From assembly GCA_016712035.1 (NCBI GenBank), contig JADJRT010000001.1, positions 744,001-808,000 of the forward strand: DNA of 64,000 nt. The letters are read 5' to 3'. The DNA is from Flammeovirgaceae bacterium. GTDB lineage: Bacteria; Bacteroidota; Bacteroidia; Cytophagales; Cyclobacteriaceae. Positions 47,345 through 56,676 of this stretch are shown here, piece after piece. The notes under the pieces are model-generated. The model ran no database searches. It was not told the DNA's origin and was given only the letters and a program-made list of their open reading frames with translations. A program made the position numbers and the translations under genes. The first letter of the stretch is position 1. The number at the start of each line of letters is the position of its first letter.

Positions 47345-47639
47345 TATCAATTAGCGTTTGAATATATATACGACTTTTCATAGCCTTCAAAGCTTTTCCC
47401 TTCTCATTGCCTCGATTTCCGATCCATAAGATTCCAATACACTTTTTCCACGGCCTGTAAGGCTTTGTAGATTTTACTTTGCCAGCATTATGTTCGGCAA
47501 GCCTTCGCTCGGGTGACTGCCCAGGCGTTCCCTTCCCCCGTTTCTTTGCCGCAAGTTCGGGAAGCCTTCGCTCAGGTGATTCTGAATACCCAATATAGAA
47601 TCTACCATTCAAAACAGATTGAAGGTATACGAAAAACAT
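47328..47639 (-). pseudogene. GIY-YIG endonuclease gene, cassette copy 3, with insertion and indels
   Basis: Retains the start (MFFVYLQSVLNGRFYIGY) and end (AMKSRIYIQTLIDKTRPD) of the family. Near 47514-47575 an in-frame insertion of about 63 bases adds PELAAKKRGKGTPGQ and duplicates SPERRL. Losses in A and T runs near 47437 and 47446 shift the frame between KPYRPWKK and KALKAMK, and a third near 47394 restores it. The frame also reads upstream into the tRNA-Leu 3' end (YGSTPSRVLYM), which is only a passenger translation. Its start lies 6 bases after the intact tRNA-Leu. Confidence 0.75.
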
Positions 47640-47645
47640 ATAAAG

Positions 47646-47729
47646 TACCCGGGACGGAGTTGAACCGTACAAGTATTACTACTCACAGGATTTTAAGTCC
47701 TGCGTGTCTACCAATTCCACCACCCGGGC
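47646..47729 (-). tRNA. tRNA-Leu (anticodon TAA)
   Basis: Full class II tRNA on the minus strand: acceptor GCCCGGG paired with CCCGGGT, D arm with AATTGGTAGACAC, anticodon stem CAGGA/TCCTG around CTTAAAA (anticodon TAA), a long variable arm (GAGTAGTAATACTTGT) and the T arm. The T stem reads ACGG...CCGT, one base short on each side compared with the ACGGG/CCCGT in the cassette copies, which fits the homopolymer-loss pattern of this window. No CCA is encoded. Confidence 0.88.
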
Positions 47730-47766
47730 AATATTATTTGCTTGTGGTACTTTATTAACAAAGAAC

Positions 47767-47836
47767 GAACCCGTACAGATATTACTAGCCATCCCGATTT
47801 TAATCGGGACGTGTCTACCAATTCGACCACCCGGGC
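47767..47836 (-). pseudogene. tRNA-Leu-like gene truncated in its T arm
   Basis: Starts as a normal tRNA-Leu (GCCCGGGTGGTCG, D arm AATTGGTAGACAC), then an anticodon arm TCCCG-ATTAAAA-TCGGGA similar to the palindromic arm of the cassette copies, a variable arm, and ACGGGTTC. After this it diverges, so the 3' T stem and acceptor strand are missing. Together with the cassette 3' portions it looks like the two ends of one split tRNA gene. The anticodon loop is one base too long, perhaps a base-call error. Confidence 0.7.
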
Positions 47837-47841
47837 AGAGT

Positions 47842-47883
47842 AAAAAAGTAAAAGCACCTAACCTGCGGTGCTTTTACTTTTTT
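47842..47883. terminator. Strong bidirectional terminator hairpin
   Basis: AAAAAAGTAAAAGCACC (47842-47858) and GGTGCTTTTACTTTTTT (47867-47883) form a perfect 17-bp stem with an 8-base loop and flanking A and T runs. It separates tRNA-Gly from the tRNA-Leu cluster, so these are likely separate transcripts. Confidence 0.8.
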
Positions 47884-47884
47884 G

Positions 47885-47957
<73 letters not shown>

Positions 47958-48203
47958 TTTTGGCTTCAAATTATGAGCTTTTCTTGTTCAAAACTCACTT
48001 TTTGACCCCCATTGGTTATAAGGGACTGCAAATTTAATAGCTAGCCCCAAATATCCAACATACCCCTGTTTTTTTCAGAAATTTCTTCTTTAGCCTCCAT
48101 AACAAAGCATTTTTTGTTTCTCCTTAATTATTTGAACTTGGCATAACCAAATGTGTATAGTGAGACACTTCTATAAACGCAATTTTTTATAAAATCACAC
48201 CCA

Positions 48204-48509
48204 ATGAAAAGAACTATCCTAATTACGTGCTTTCTATTTTTTGGTCTCGTCTTTAAAGGGATAGGCCAAACGGTGTACTCCTCAGATAAAGGCGAAAAGT
48301 ACCACACGGCCGATTGCCGTTTATCAGGGGATGCAGAACCTCTCAAATTATCGGCAGCAAAAAAAGCTGGCAAAGGCGCTTGCGATATTTGTAAGCCCAA
48401 TGACTTGGGTAAGGCCAAGCTAAATCAATGCTCTGGAAAGACAGCGGATGGTACGCGATGCAAGCGTATGACTAGCAACAAAAACAAAAAATGCTATCAG
48501 CATCAATAA
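48204..48509 (+). CDS. Small secreted Cys-rich protein (DUF5763-like C-terminus)
   Basis: A 101-residue protein with signal peptide (MKRTILITCFLFFGLVFKGIGQ). The first half has YHTADCRLSG and GACDICKP, like the metal-binding tail of some nuclease-associated Ada-like domains. The second half has NQCSGKTADGTRCKRMTSN and KKCYQHQ, the C-x8-C-x10-C-x2-H pattern of the DUF5763 zinc-knuckle-like family. Function unknown. It ends 4 bases before the PNP gene and may be cotranscribed with it. Confidence 0.65.
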   Translation: MKRTILITCFLFFGLVFKGIGQTVYSSDKGEKYHTADCRLSGDAEPLKLSAAKKAGKGACDICKPNDLGKAKLNQCSGKTADGTRCKRMTSNKNKKCYQHQ

Positions 48510-48513
48510 GGCC

Positions 48514-49344
48514 GTGTGGAAAGATCACGAACAGGCAATTAATGAGGCAACAAAATTTCTTCGAGATAGAGATATCATTCCTGATGTTGCGGTTATTTTA
48601 GGGACCGGTCTTGGCAACGCGTTCATTAAAAAAATGAAGGTTGATAAAACTATTCCCTTCAATCAGGTTCCAAACTTTCCGGTTTCTACTGTGGACAGCC
48701 ATAAAGGGCAATGGGTGTATGGTGCGCTGGGTAATAAGAAGATACTTGTTATGCAGGGGCGCATACATTATTATGAAGGCTACACCATGCAACAGGTTTC
48801 ATTGGGCGTGCGGGTAATGAAGCGGCTTCATGTGAAGTATTTATTGATTTCTAATGCGGCCGGTAATCTGAATAAACAATGGCGACAGGGTGAGCTTATG
48901 TTATTAGAGGATCATATAAATCTACAATTTGAAAACCCTTTGCGAGGATATAATTTACAGAATGACGGCCCACGTTTTCCTGATATGAGTGGTCCGTATT
49001 CATCGCATCTTAACAAGTTACTAATCGAAATCGCCCGTGACAATGAAATTAAACTTCATCGTGGAGTTTATGCATCTGTAGCCGGACCAAATTTGGAAAC
49101 CCGGGCTGAGTATAAGTATCTTCAAACAATAGGGGCCGATGCGGTGGGCATGTCTACAGTGCCCGAAGTGTTAGTGGCTAACCATTGTGGTCTGCCATGC
49201 TGTGCCATTTCGGTGTTAACAAATGATGCTTACGCAGACAATTTAGAAAAGACCGGGTTATCAGAAATAATTTCGGTGGCAAATCGTTCAGAGAAAAATT
49301 TGACAGTTCTTTACAACGAACTAATTAATAGATTAAAAATATAA
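48514..49344 (+). CDS. Purine-nucleoside phosphorylase
   Basis: A 276-residue trimeric-type PNP. It splits inosine, guanosine and their deoxy forms with phosphate into base and ribose-1-phosphate. Landmarks: VAVILGTGLGNAF (phosphate loop), QGRIHYYEGYTMQQV, LLISNAAGNLNKQW, ASVAGPNLETRAEYKYLQTIGADAVGMSTVPEVLVANH (purine-site region) and SVLTNDAYADN. The start is GTG at 48514 (MWKDHEQAINEATKFL). An aldo/keto reductase follows within two bases. Confidence 0.92.
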   Translation: MWKDHEQAINEATKFLRDRDIIPDVAVILGTGLGNAFIKKMKVDKTIPFNQVPNFPVSTVDSHKGQWVYGALGNKKILVMQGRIHYYEGYTMQQVSLGVRVMKRLHVKYLLISNAAGNLNKQWRQGELMLLEDHINLQFENPLRGYNLQNDGPRFPDMSGPYSSHLNKLLIEIARDNEIKLHRGVYASVAGPNLETRAEYKYLQTIGADAVGMSTVPEVLVANHCGLPCCAISVLTNDAYADNLEKTGLSEIISVANRSEKNLTVLYNELINRLKI

Positions 49345-49346
49345 GC

Positions 49347-50222
49347 ATGCAACGATTATTGATTCATCCTGAAGGGCCCCAGTTTTCTCGCATTATTTCA
49401 GGCGCTTGGCGATGGCACACCGTTTCGCAAGATACTGTGGAGAAGTTAATTCATACTTCATTAGATGAAGGAATCACTACGTTCGATCATGCCGATATTT
49501 ATGGCGATCATAGTAATGAGGAAATTTTTGGGGCTATGTTAAAAAAGGATTGATCGCTTCGAAATAAGATGGAGCTTGTAACCAAGTGCGGTATTAAATT
49601 TAGGTCTGCGAAGAGACCCAATACGTGGGTGAAACATTATGATACCTCGAAGGAGCATATAGAATGGTCTGTCAACAATTCTTTAAAAATGCTAAACACC
49701 GACCGCCTCGACCTGTTGCTCCTTCATCGGCCGGACCCACTATTAAATCCAACGGAAGTTGCTGAAGTCTTTAATAAATTAAAAGAAGATGGTAAGGTAT
49801 TGCACTTTGGTGTTTCAAATTTTACTCCGAGTCAGTTTACGATGCTGCAGAAGTTTTTACCCATGCCTTTAGTTACGAACCAAATCGAGATTTCATTATC
49901 AAGATTGGATTCACTTTTCAATGGTGATCTTGATCTGCTTATGGAACGAAACACTTCAGCGATGGCTTGGTCGCCATTGGGAGGTGGAAAGCTGGTGGTA
50001 GCCGGTGAGCGCGAAATGTTCAGCAAAGCATCTAAATATAATGCTTCCTATAGTCAGCTTTCTTTGGCCTGGTTATTAAAACATCCGGCTGCAATTTTTC
50101 CGGTTATCGGAACAACCAAGCCGGAGAGAATTAAAGAAGCAGCAAAATCTTTAGGCATAAACCTTGATAGACAAGATTGGTTTGAGATGTTACAATGGGC
50201 AACCGGCAATGAAGTTGCCTAA
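49347..50222 (+). CDS. Aldo/keto reductase (YdhF type) with an in-frame TGA
   Basis: An NADPH-dependent (beta/alpha)8 oxidoreductase of about 291 residues. Visible: FDHADIYGDHSNEEIFG with the catalytic Asp/Tyr, ELVTKCGI with the catalytic Lys, LLLHRPDPLL with the catalytic His, and the cofactor region WSPLGGGKL and PVIGTTKPERI. A TGA at 49551-49553 interrupts the frame between MLKKD and SLRNKMELVTK, but the frame does not change. A CGA-to-TGA change would explain it. Either a nonsense mutation or a base-call error; unlike most other breaks in this window it is not a homopolymer indel. Confidence 0.82.
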
Positions 50223-50238
50223 GTGTTATATTTGAATA

Positions 50239-52596
50239 ATGAAAAGAATTTTATTTCTGATCCTGTTTTCAGGAGCAATAGCTGCTATGGCTCAGGAGGT
50301 TGATCTGGTACGATTAGCCTATACAAAGTCAGATATTACATCAGAACAAACAGGTATGGCCGCATCAGCCGATGGAAAATACCTGGCGTTTGTATTTAAG
50401 GATAAGACTATAAAAATATTTGATGTTGACGCAGCTCGATTTATAAAGCGATTTACAGGGCCTTTCAGCGATTTATTTGATTTACAACTTACGCATGATG
50501 GAAAATTGGTTATGCTGCAGGGTACAGAGATCATTGTTCTGGATTGGAAATCAGAGGAGGTTTTAGCAAAATTTTCCACCACAGGTATCATCACCAAGTC
50601 CTCCTACCTGGTATCCTTAAATCTTTTGGCAGTAGGCCAACGCGAGGGGTGGGTGACCATCTATGATTTGAAAACACGCAAAGAAGTAAACACGTTTCAA
50701 TATAAGAAACACCACGTGAGTGCGCTTGCCTTACACCCAAATGGAAAATCTGTAGCAGTGGGTGTTGTGCCCATTTTAAGTGAGTTTAATCCACTTAAGT
50801 TATTTGATATTAAAAGTGGTGATGTGCTGGCGGAATCCAGCAAAGGAGTTTATCCCATGGCGGTATATAATGACGCTGGCGATCAATTGATTGTTTCGAG
50901 CCTTAACAAGTTAGGAACAAAAACAAGCATTTTTATTTTGGATGGTAGTTCGTTAAGCAAGGTGCGCGATGTAGATAGCAAAGTGGTGTGGGGGAACGCG
51001 ATTATGCCTTACTCAGGAAAAATTTCACAGAATAAACTCTTAGGCATCACCGCTTCCTTATCGTTTAACGTTTATGATCTTCAGTCGGGGGGCATTGTGT
51101 TTACCACAAAGTCCGATGGATTTAAATTACCTTCTTACTATACGCTAGGAATTGGAAATGCGAATCCCTACCCGTTAGGGAATAGTGGTAAGTTTCTAAT
51201 AAACTCATTGGGTAATAACATTAGTCAGATTTATGACATTAAAAGTAATTCTATTGTTGGTTATTTTTATTGCGATAGTAATGATGACTTTGCTGTTGTT
51301 TCGCGTGATGGTCGGGTAGAGGGAACTCAGGAAGCGCTTAGGAAAGTATTTTGGACAGCTAGAAGTTCAGTTATTCGTACTTCACTGGAGAGTACGTATG
51401 AAATGGGTTTTACACCCAGGCTGCTTTCACAGATAGTTTCCGAATCGGATTTGCAACTAGCCACATTTGAAGTTGAAAAGGTTGCCGATAAAATTCCCGT
51501 GGTTCAGCTAAAAGCTGTGAATGGAATAAACACACCAACCAATGCAACATTCACGGCTTCGCAAAAGATGTCTAAAGTAACCTTGGAAATAACACAAAAC
51601 GCCAGTGAGGTAACGGAGTTAAAGATTTATCAAAACTCAAAACTGATTAAGATTGAACCTAACCAGGGAAAGTCGATGTATCAGGTAGAGGTTTCATTAA
51701 CGAATTCCTTTGGCGAGCAAAACTATTTTTATGCGGCCGCATCGAGCAAAGCCGGTATTGAATCAGAGAAAGTGAAGTTTACTATTAATTATAAAGGCGC
51801 TACGGAAGCCAAACCAAAACTGTTTCTTTTAACGATTGGTATTGATAAATATAAAAACCCCAAGTATAATTTGAATTATGCGCAGGCCGATGCCGATGGC
51901 GTGGCCAAAATGATCACACTAAAATCACAATCCTTATTTAAAGAAATAATCCCCTACACGATCCGAAATGAAAAGGCTACAAAAGCAACTATATATGCAG
52001 CGCTTGAACAAATAAAATCAAAAGCGTTAGAGCAAGATATGATTGTGGTGTACTATGCGGGGCATGGCGTTATGTCGGGCGGTACCGATAAGGAAAAGGA
52101 ATTTTTTATTGTACCGCATGATGTTACACAACTGTATGGGCGCGATGAAATGTTATTCGAAAAAGCAATTTCTGCTGCCGATTTAAAAAAATATGCGCAG
52201 GCCATCAATGCACAAAAGCAAGTGTTCATCTTAGATGCTTGCCAATCGGCCGGAGCACTGGGCGCATTAGAAGAACAGAGTCGGGGTGCCGCGGAAGAGA
52301 AAGCCATTGCTCAATTGGCGCGGAGTACAGGTACCTTTTGGATTACCTCAACGGGATCGGATCAGTTTGCCTCTGAGTTTGCCAAACTGGGTCATGGAAT
52401 TTTTACCTACGCGTTATTGGAAGGCATTGGGGGTGCAGCCGATGTAAACAAAGATCAGCGCCTTACCATCCGCGAATTGAGTACGTACATTGAAAACAAA
52501 GTCCCTGAATTATCTGAGCAACTGAAAGGCACCGCGCAGTTCCCTTCTGCCTATTCTTTTGGCAACGATTTTCCAATAGCGGTATTTGAGAAGTAG
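50239..52596 (+). CDS. Secreted caspase-like (peptidase C14) protein with propeller N-terminus
   Basis: A 785-residue protein with signal peptide (MKRILFLILFSGAIAAMAQ). The first 380 residues are WD40-like repeats (YLAFVFKDKTIKIFDVD, VTIYDLKTRKEVN, LALHPNGKSVAVG), then a beta-sandwich-like linker. The last 250 residues form a caspase fold: TIGIDKYKNPKYNLNYAQADADGVAKM, catalytic His609 in YYAGHG and Cys668 in LDACQSAG, and the GIFTYALLEGIGG helix. It is predicted to cleave proteins in the periplasm or on the surface. Metacaspase-like proteins with WD40 domains occur in Bacteroidota; the target is unknown. Confidence 0.85.
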   Translation: MKRILFLILFSGAIAAMAQEVDLVRLAYTKSDITSEQTGMAASADGKYLAFVFKDKTIKIFDVDAARFIKRFTGPFSDLFDLQLTHDGKLVMLQGTEIIVLDWKSEEVLAKFSTTGIITKSSYLVSLNLLAVGQREGWVTIYDLKTRKEVNTFQYKKHHVSALALHPNGKSVAVGVVPILSEFNPLKLFDIKSGDVLAESSKGVYPMAVYNDAGDQLIVSSLNKLGTKTSIFILDGSSLSKVRDVDSKVVWGNAIMPYSGKISQNKLLGITASLSFNVYDLQSGGIVFTTKSDGFKLPSYYTLGIGNANPYPLGNSGKFLINSLGNNISQIYDIKSNSIVGYFYCDSNDDFAVVSRDGRVEGTQEALRKVFWTARSSVIRTSLESTYEMGFTPRLLSQIVSESDLQLATFEVEKVADKIPVVQLKAVNGINTPTNATFTASQKMSKVTLEITQNASEVTELKIYQNSKLIKIEPNQGKSMYQVEVSLTNSFGEQNYFYAAASSKAGIESEKVKFTINYKGATEAKPKLFLLTIGIDKYKNPKYNLNYAQADADGVAKMITLKSQSLFKEIIPYTIRNEKATKATIYAALEQIKSKALEQDMIVVYYAGHGVMSGGTDKEKEFFIVPHDVTQLYGRDEMLFEKAISAADLKKYAQAINAQKQVFILDACQSAGALGALEEQSRGAAEEKAIAQLARSTGTFWITSTGSDQFASEFAKLGHGIFTYALLEGIGGAADVNKDQRLTIRELSTYIENKVPELSEQLKGTAQFPSAYSFGNDFPIAVFEK

Positions 52597-52709
52597 TTTG
52601 TTTATCATTTCTTTTAACAGGCCTTGAGGCAGAATGACGCTTTGATTTTTTTTGAATTCAACTCGCTTGGATTGAATTTTTGTTTCTTACTTGCGGTTTA
52701 ATACTTACC

Positions 52710-55560
52710 ATGTCCAAATCCACCGCTGCCAAGAAAATTACCGACATCTCGGGTCATGAGTTTATAGAAATAATAGGTGCCCGAGAGCATAACCTCAAAA
52801 ACATCAGCATTTCCTTTCCGCGCAATAAACTGGTGGTACTTACCGGCATCAGTGGCAGCGGTAAATCTTCTTTGGCGTTTGATACAATCTATGCAGAAGG
52901 GCAGCGCAGATACATGGAAAGTTTTTCGGCTTATGCACGGAGCTTTATTGGAAACCTGGAGCGACCCGATGTTGACAAAATCAATGGACTGAGTCCGGTT
53001 ATTTCTATAGAGCAAAAAACAACTTCGCGTAACCCGCGATCGACAGTGGGTACCGTTACCGAGATTTATGATTTTATGCGCTTGCTTTATGCGCGAGCGG
53101 GGGAAGCGTACTCGTACCTTTCGGGTGATAAAATGATTCGTCAGTCGGAAGATCGGATTCTCGATGCCATCATTCAGAATTTCAGTGGAAAGAAGCTAAC
53201 ACTCCTGGCTCCGGTAGTAAAAGGACGCAAAGGCCATTACCGCGAACTGTTCGTACAAATACGTAAGCAAGGTTTTTCTAAAGTGCGTGTGGATGGCGAT
53301 GTTCTTGACATCACGGCCAAAATGCAAGTCGATCGATTTAAAATTCACGATATCGAAATTGTTATCGATCGCATTGTGCCCAATGAGAAAGATCGTTATC
53401 GGATCGGCCAGTCGATCGCCACCGCTATGAAGGAAGGCAAGGGTGTGATTATGATTATGGAGGAGAGCCAAAAGGTTCACCACTTTTCAAAATTTTTGAT
53501 GGACCCAAAAACGGGTTTATCCTATGATGAGCCTGCGCCTAATAATTTTTCATTTAACTCTCCGTATGGAGCGTGCCCCTCGTGTACAGGCTTAGGTGTG
53601 ATTGAAGAGATTACAGAAGACTCCATAATTCCAGATAAAAAGTTAAGCATAAGTCGTGGCGGCATCTTGCCTTTAGGTGAGTACCGTGACATTTGGATCT
53701 TCAAAAAAATTGAGGCGATTCTTAAACGATATAAGTTTACGCTTACCACTCCGTTGAAAGATATTTCCAGGGACGCGCTTAAAGTATTATTGTATGGGGA
53801 TGATGTGCCCGTGGCGGTAGCCTCCGTAAAATATCCGGGTACCGAGTGGAACACGCGCTTTGAAGGCATCATCAATTTTTTACAAAAACAAAAAGACGAA
53901 GGATCAGGAAGCTATTCGCAAAATGGGTTGATGATTTTACTATCACTAAAGTTTGTCCTGAATGTGAAGGTGCCCAATTAAAAAAGGAATCGCTGCACTT
54001 TAAACTGGATGACACGAACATTGCTCAATTGGCCGAGATGAATATCAGTGCACTTCAAAAATGGTTTGATGGGCTTGAAAATCGGGTCAATGAAAGCAGC
54101 GTCTCATTGCGGTTGAAGTGCTTAAAGAAATTCGGAAGCGAATTGGCTTTTTGTTAGATGTTGGTTTAGATTATTTACACTTGAATCGTCCGCTACGTAC
54201 TTTAAGTGGAGGTGAGGCACAACGCATTCGCTTGGCTACTCAAATAGGTACGCAGTTGGTGGGAGTACTTTATATTCTGGATGAACCCAGCATTGGCCTT
54301 CACGCGCGCGATAACGTAAAACTTATTAAAGCGCTCAAAGACCTACGTGATCTTGGAAACTCTGTAATTGTCGTGGAGCACGATAAAGAAATGATGCTCG
54401 AATCGGATTATATTATTGATGTTGGTCCGGGTGCTGGCCGCCATGGAGGGAGTATAGTAGCTCAGGGTGACCCGGAAAGTTTTTTAAAATTTAACAGCAC
54501 CACAGCTCAATACCTGAGTGGCGAATTGGGTATTGAATATAGAAGACAGCGCAGAGAAGGAAGTGGTGAAAAAATTTCACTCTCCGGTGCAACCGGCAAT
54601 AATTTGAAAAATGTTGACCTGGAAATTCCGCTTGGCACGTTTATGTGTATTACCGGAGTGTCAGGCAGCGGTAAATCAACCTTGATTCATGATACACTCT
54701 TTCCCATTTTAAATCAGCACTTTTTTAATTCGCATACGGCTCCGCTGCCTTACACTAAAATTGATGGTTTGAAGTTGATTGACAAGGTAATAGAGGTTGA
54801 TCAATCTGCCATTGGTCGTACACCGCGATCAAATCCGGCTACTTACACGGGTGTGTTCACAGACATTCGCGATTTGTTTACACAGATGCCAGAAGCAAAA
54901 ATTCGTGGGTATAAAACCGGGCGCTTCTCTTTTAATGTTAAAGGGGGTCGTTGCGAAACCTGCCAAGGGGCCGGCTTGCGGTTGATTGAAATGGAATTTT
55001 TGCCAGATGTGCACGTGCCTTGCGAAACGTGCAAAGGAAAACGCTATAATCGCGAAACACTCGAAGTACGCTTTAAAGGAAAGTCTATTTCCGATGTTTT
55101 GGATATGACGGTAGAAGAGGCGGTGAACTTTTTTGAAAACCAGCCTCGGATTTTACGTAAGATTCAAACTCTTAGTGAGGTAGGCTTGGGTTATATTTCT
55201 TTAGGCCAGCATGCCACCACGTTATCAGGGGGAGAAGCGCAGCGTGTAAAATTGGCCACCGAGTTATCAAAACGCGACACCGGTAAAACACTTTATATTT
55301 TAGATGAGCCTACAACGGGCTTGCACTTTCAGGATATCAGCCATCTTTTAGATGTGTTGCAAAAGTTAGTTGACAAAGGAAATACCGTATTGGTGATTGA
55401 ACATAATATGGATGTTATAAAATCAGCGGATTACCTGGTCGATCTTGGCCCAGAGGGTGGGGCTGGCGGTGGCCGTGTAATTGCCAAGGGAACTCCCGAA
55501 GAGGTTTCTAAAAATCTGGCCAGTTTTACGGGTAAATTTCTAAAGCCGGAATTGCGTTAA
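52710..55560 (+). CDS. uvrA: Excinuclease ABC subunit A, two frameshifts
   Basis: UvrA is the damage-sensing ATPase of nucleotide excision repair. I set the start at ATG 52710 (MSKSTAAKKITD). The first half has AREHNLKNISI, Walker A GISGSGKSSLAF and the zinc-module region YGACPSCTGLG. The second has the signature LSGGEAQRIRLATQIG, a second Walker A GVSGSGKSTLIH, the zinc finger CETCQGAG...CETCKGKR and LILDEPTTGLH-type motifs. Two one-base losses break it: A run 53920-53923 (repair gives SYSQKWVDDFTITKVCPECEG) and near 54093-54096 (repair gives NEKQRLIAVEVLKEI). The repaired length is about 950 residues, normal for the family. Confidence 0.95.
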
Positions 55561-55640
55561 TAGCAGGAACTGGCGCAGGTTACCCGCTTATGTAAGAAGA
55601 AAGCGTTCCGTTTTCTGATTTACTAACTTCGCGTAGCAGT

Positions 55641-56676
55641 ATGGTTAATAAGACTCGTTTATATTGGTTAATGCAAATTGGCGGCTGGGCGCTCTATGCG
55701 GCTGTACAGATTGGTGTGGCCGTTGTCTCCGTAGGAACCATTAGTACACAACGGGTCATATTTCTAACCTACGAAGCATTCTTTTGCTTTATTCTAACGC
55801 ATCTCTTCCGCACGTACATGAACAATAACCGGTGGCTTAGTTGGGGCATGCCCCGATTGATTCCTCGGGTGCTGTTGGCAGTTTGGCTATTGGGTGTGGT
55901 GATGTATTTTTTGCGGATCCCCGTTTCCCTTCCTTTAGGATTATTCAGCCAATCAGTAGTGTTTGACCCGAAGAATATTTTAGGACTATCGCTCGTCTAC
56001 GCTTTTTTCTTTTTTTTATGGTCTGTCTTTTATTTTATCTATAATTATTTCGAGCGATACAATAAGTCATTAAAGATGGAGGCTTCAATCAAGCAAATCG
56101 AGCTAAGCAACCTCAAATCACAACTCAATCCTCATTTTATTTTTAATGCCTTGAATAGTATTCGCGCACTGGTCGATGAGAATCCGGAAAAGTCCAAGCA
56201 AGCAATAAATCAACTGGCCAATATTTTACGAAACTCTCTGGTAACAGAAAAAAAGGGCTTACCAAGTTTGGCGATGAATTAAAGGTTGTGCGCGATTACC
56301 TGGGATTAGAAAGTATTCGTTTTGAAGAACGCCTCAAAATTGAATTAGAAATCGACCCAAACTCAAAAAACTTTTTGGTGCCCCCGCTTATGATTCAAAC
56401 GTTGGTAGAAAATGGCGTGAAACACGGCATTTCAAAGTTAACTGAAGGCGGATTGATTCAACTTAAAACCAAAGTTGAAAATGGTAAACTGAACATCAAT
56501 ATTCGAAACAGTGGTCAATACCATCTAAATGGTCATAAAGAAGAGGCTTAGGCCTGATAAATACAACGCAACGACTTAAGCTGCTTTACGGAAATGAGGC
56601 CCGCTTCGCAATTAGCAATGAAAACGATAATTTTGTACTTACTGAAATAACCATTCCACATTTACATACTACATGA
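55641..56676 (+). CDS. LytS-type sensor histidine kinase, two frameshifts
   Basis: Four N-terminal transmembrane segments (residues 8-30, 38-58, 75-95, 110-135), a coiled linker, then the His-kinase core LKSQLNPHFIFNALNSIRALVDEN with the phosphoacceptor His, and the ATPase N box PLMIQTLVENGVKHGI. Single-base losses at TT 56259-56260 (repair gives KKGFTKFGDELKVVRDYL) and GG 56545-56546 (repair gives EEGLGLINTTQRLKLLYG, the G box) restore about 345 residues ending PHLHTT at TGA 56674-56676. It overlaps the response regulator start by four bases (ATGA). Confidence 0.85.

Noticed and set aside
47640..47672. Nuclease ORF extension YGSTPSRVLYM upstream of copy 3
   Set aside because: These residues are a translation of the tRNA-Leu T arm and acceptor end. 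The ATG six bases after the tRNA matches the start of the intact copy.
47960..48200. Possible gene or RNA in the spacer between tRNA-Gly and the Cys-rich protein gene
   Set aside because: No frame of useful length, no cloverleaf and no strong hairpin. It probably only holds promoters for the divergent transcripts.
49551..49553. TGA read as selenocysteine
   Set aside because: The aldo/keto reductase family has no Sec or Cys at this place, no hairpin of the bacterial SECIS type is visible just after the codon, and no Sec machinery is seen in the window.
52680..52709. Earlier start for uvrA
   Set aside because: The extra ten residues (MFLTCGLILT) are hydrophobic and atypical for UvrA. ATG 52710 precedes the normal N-terminal sequence.
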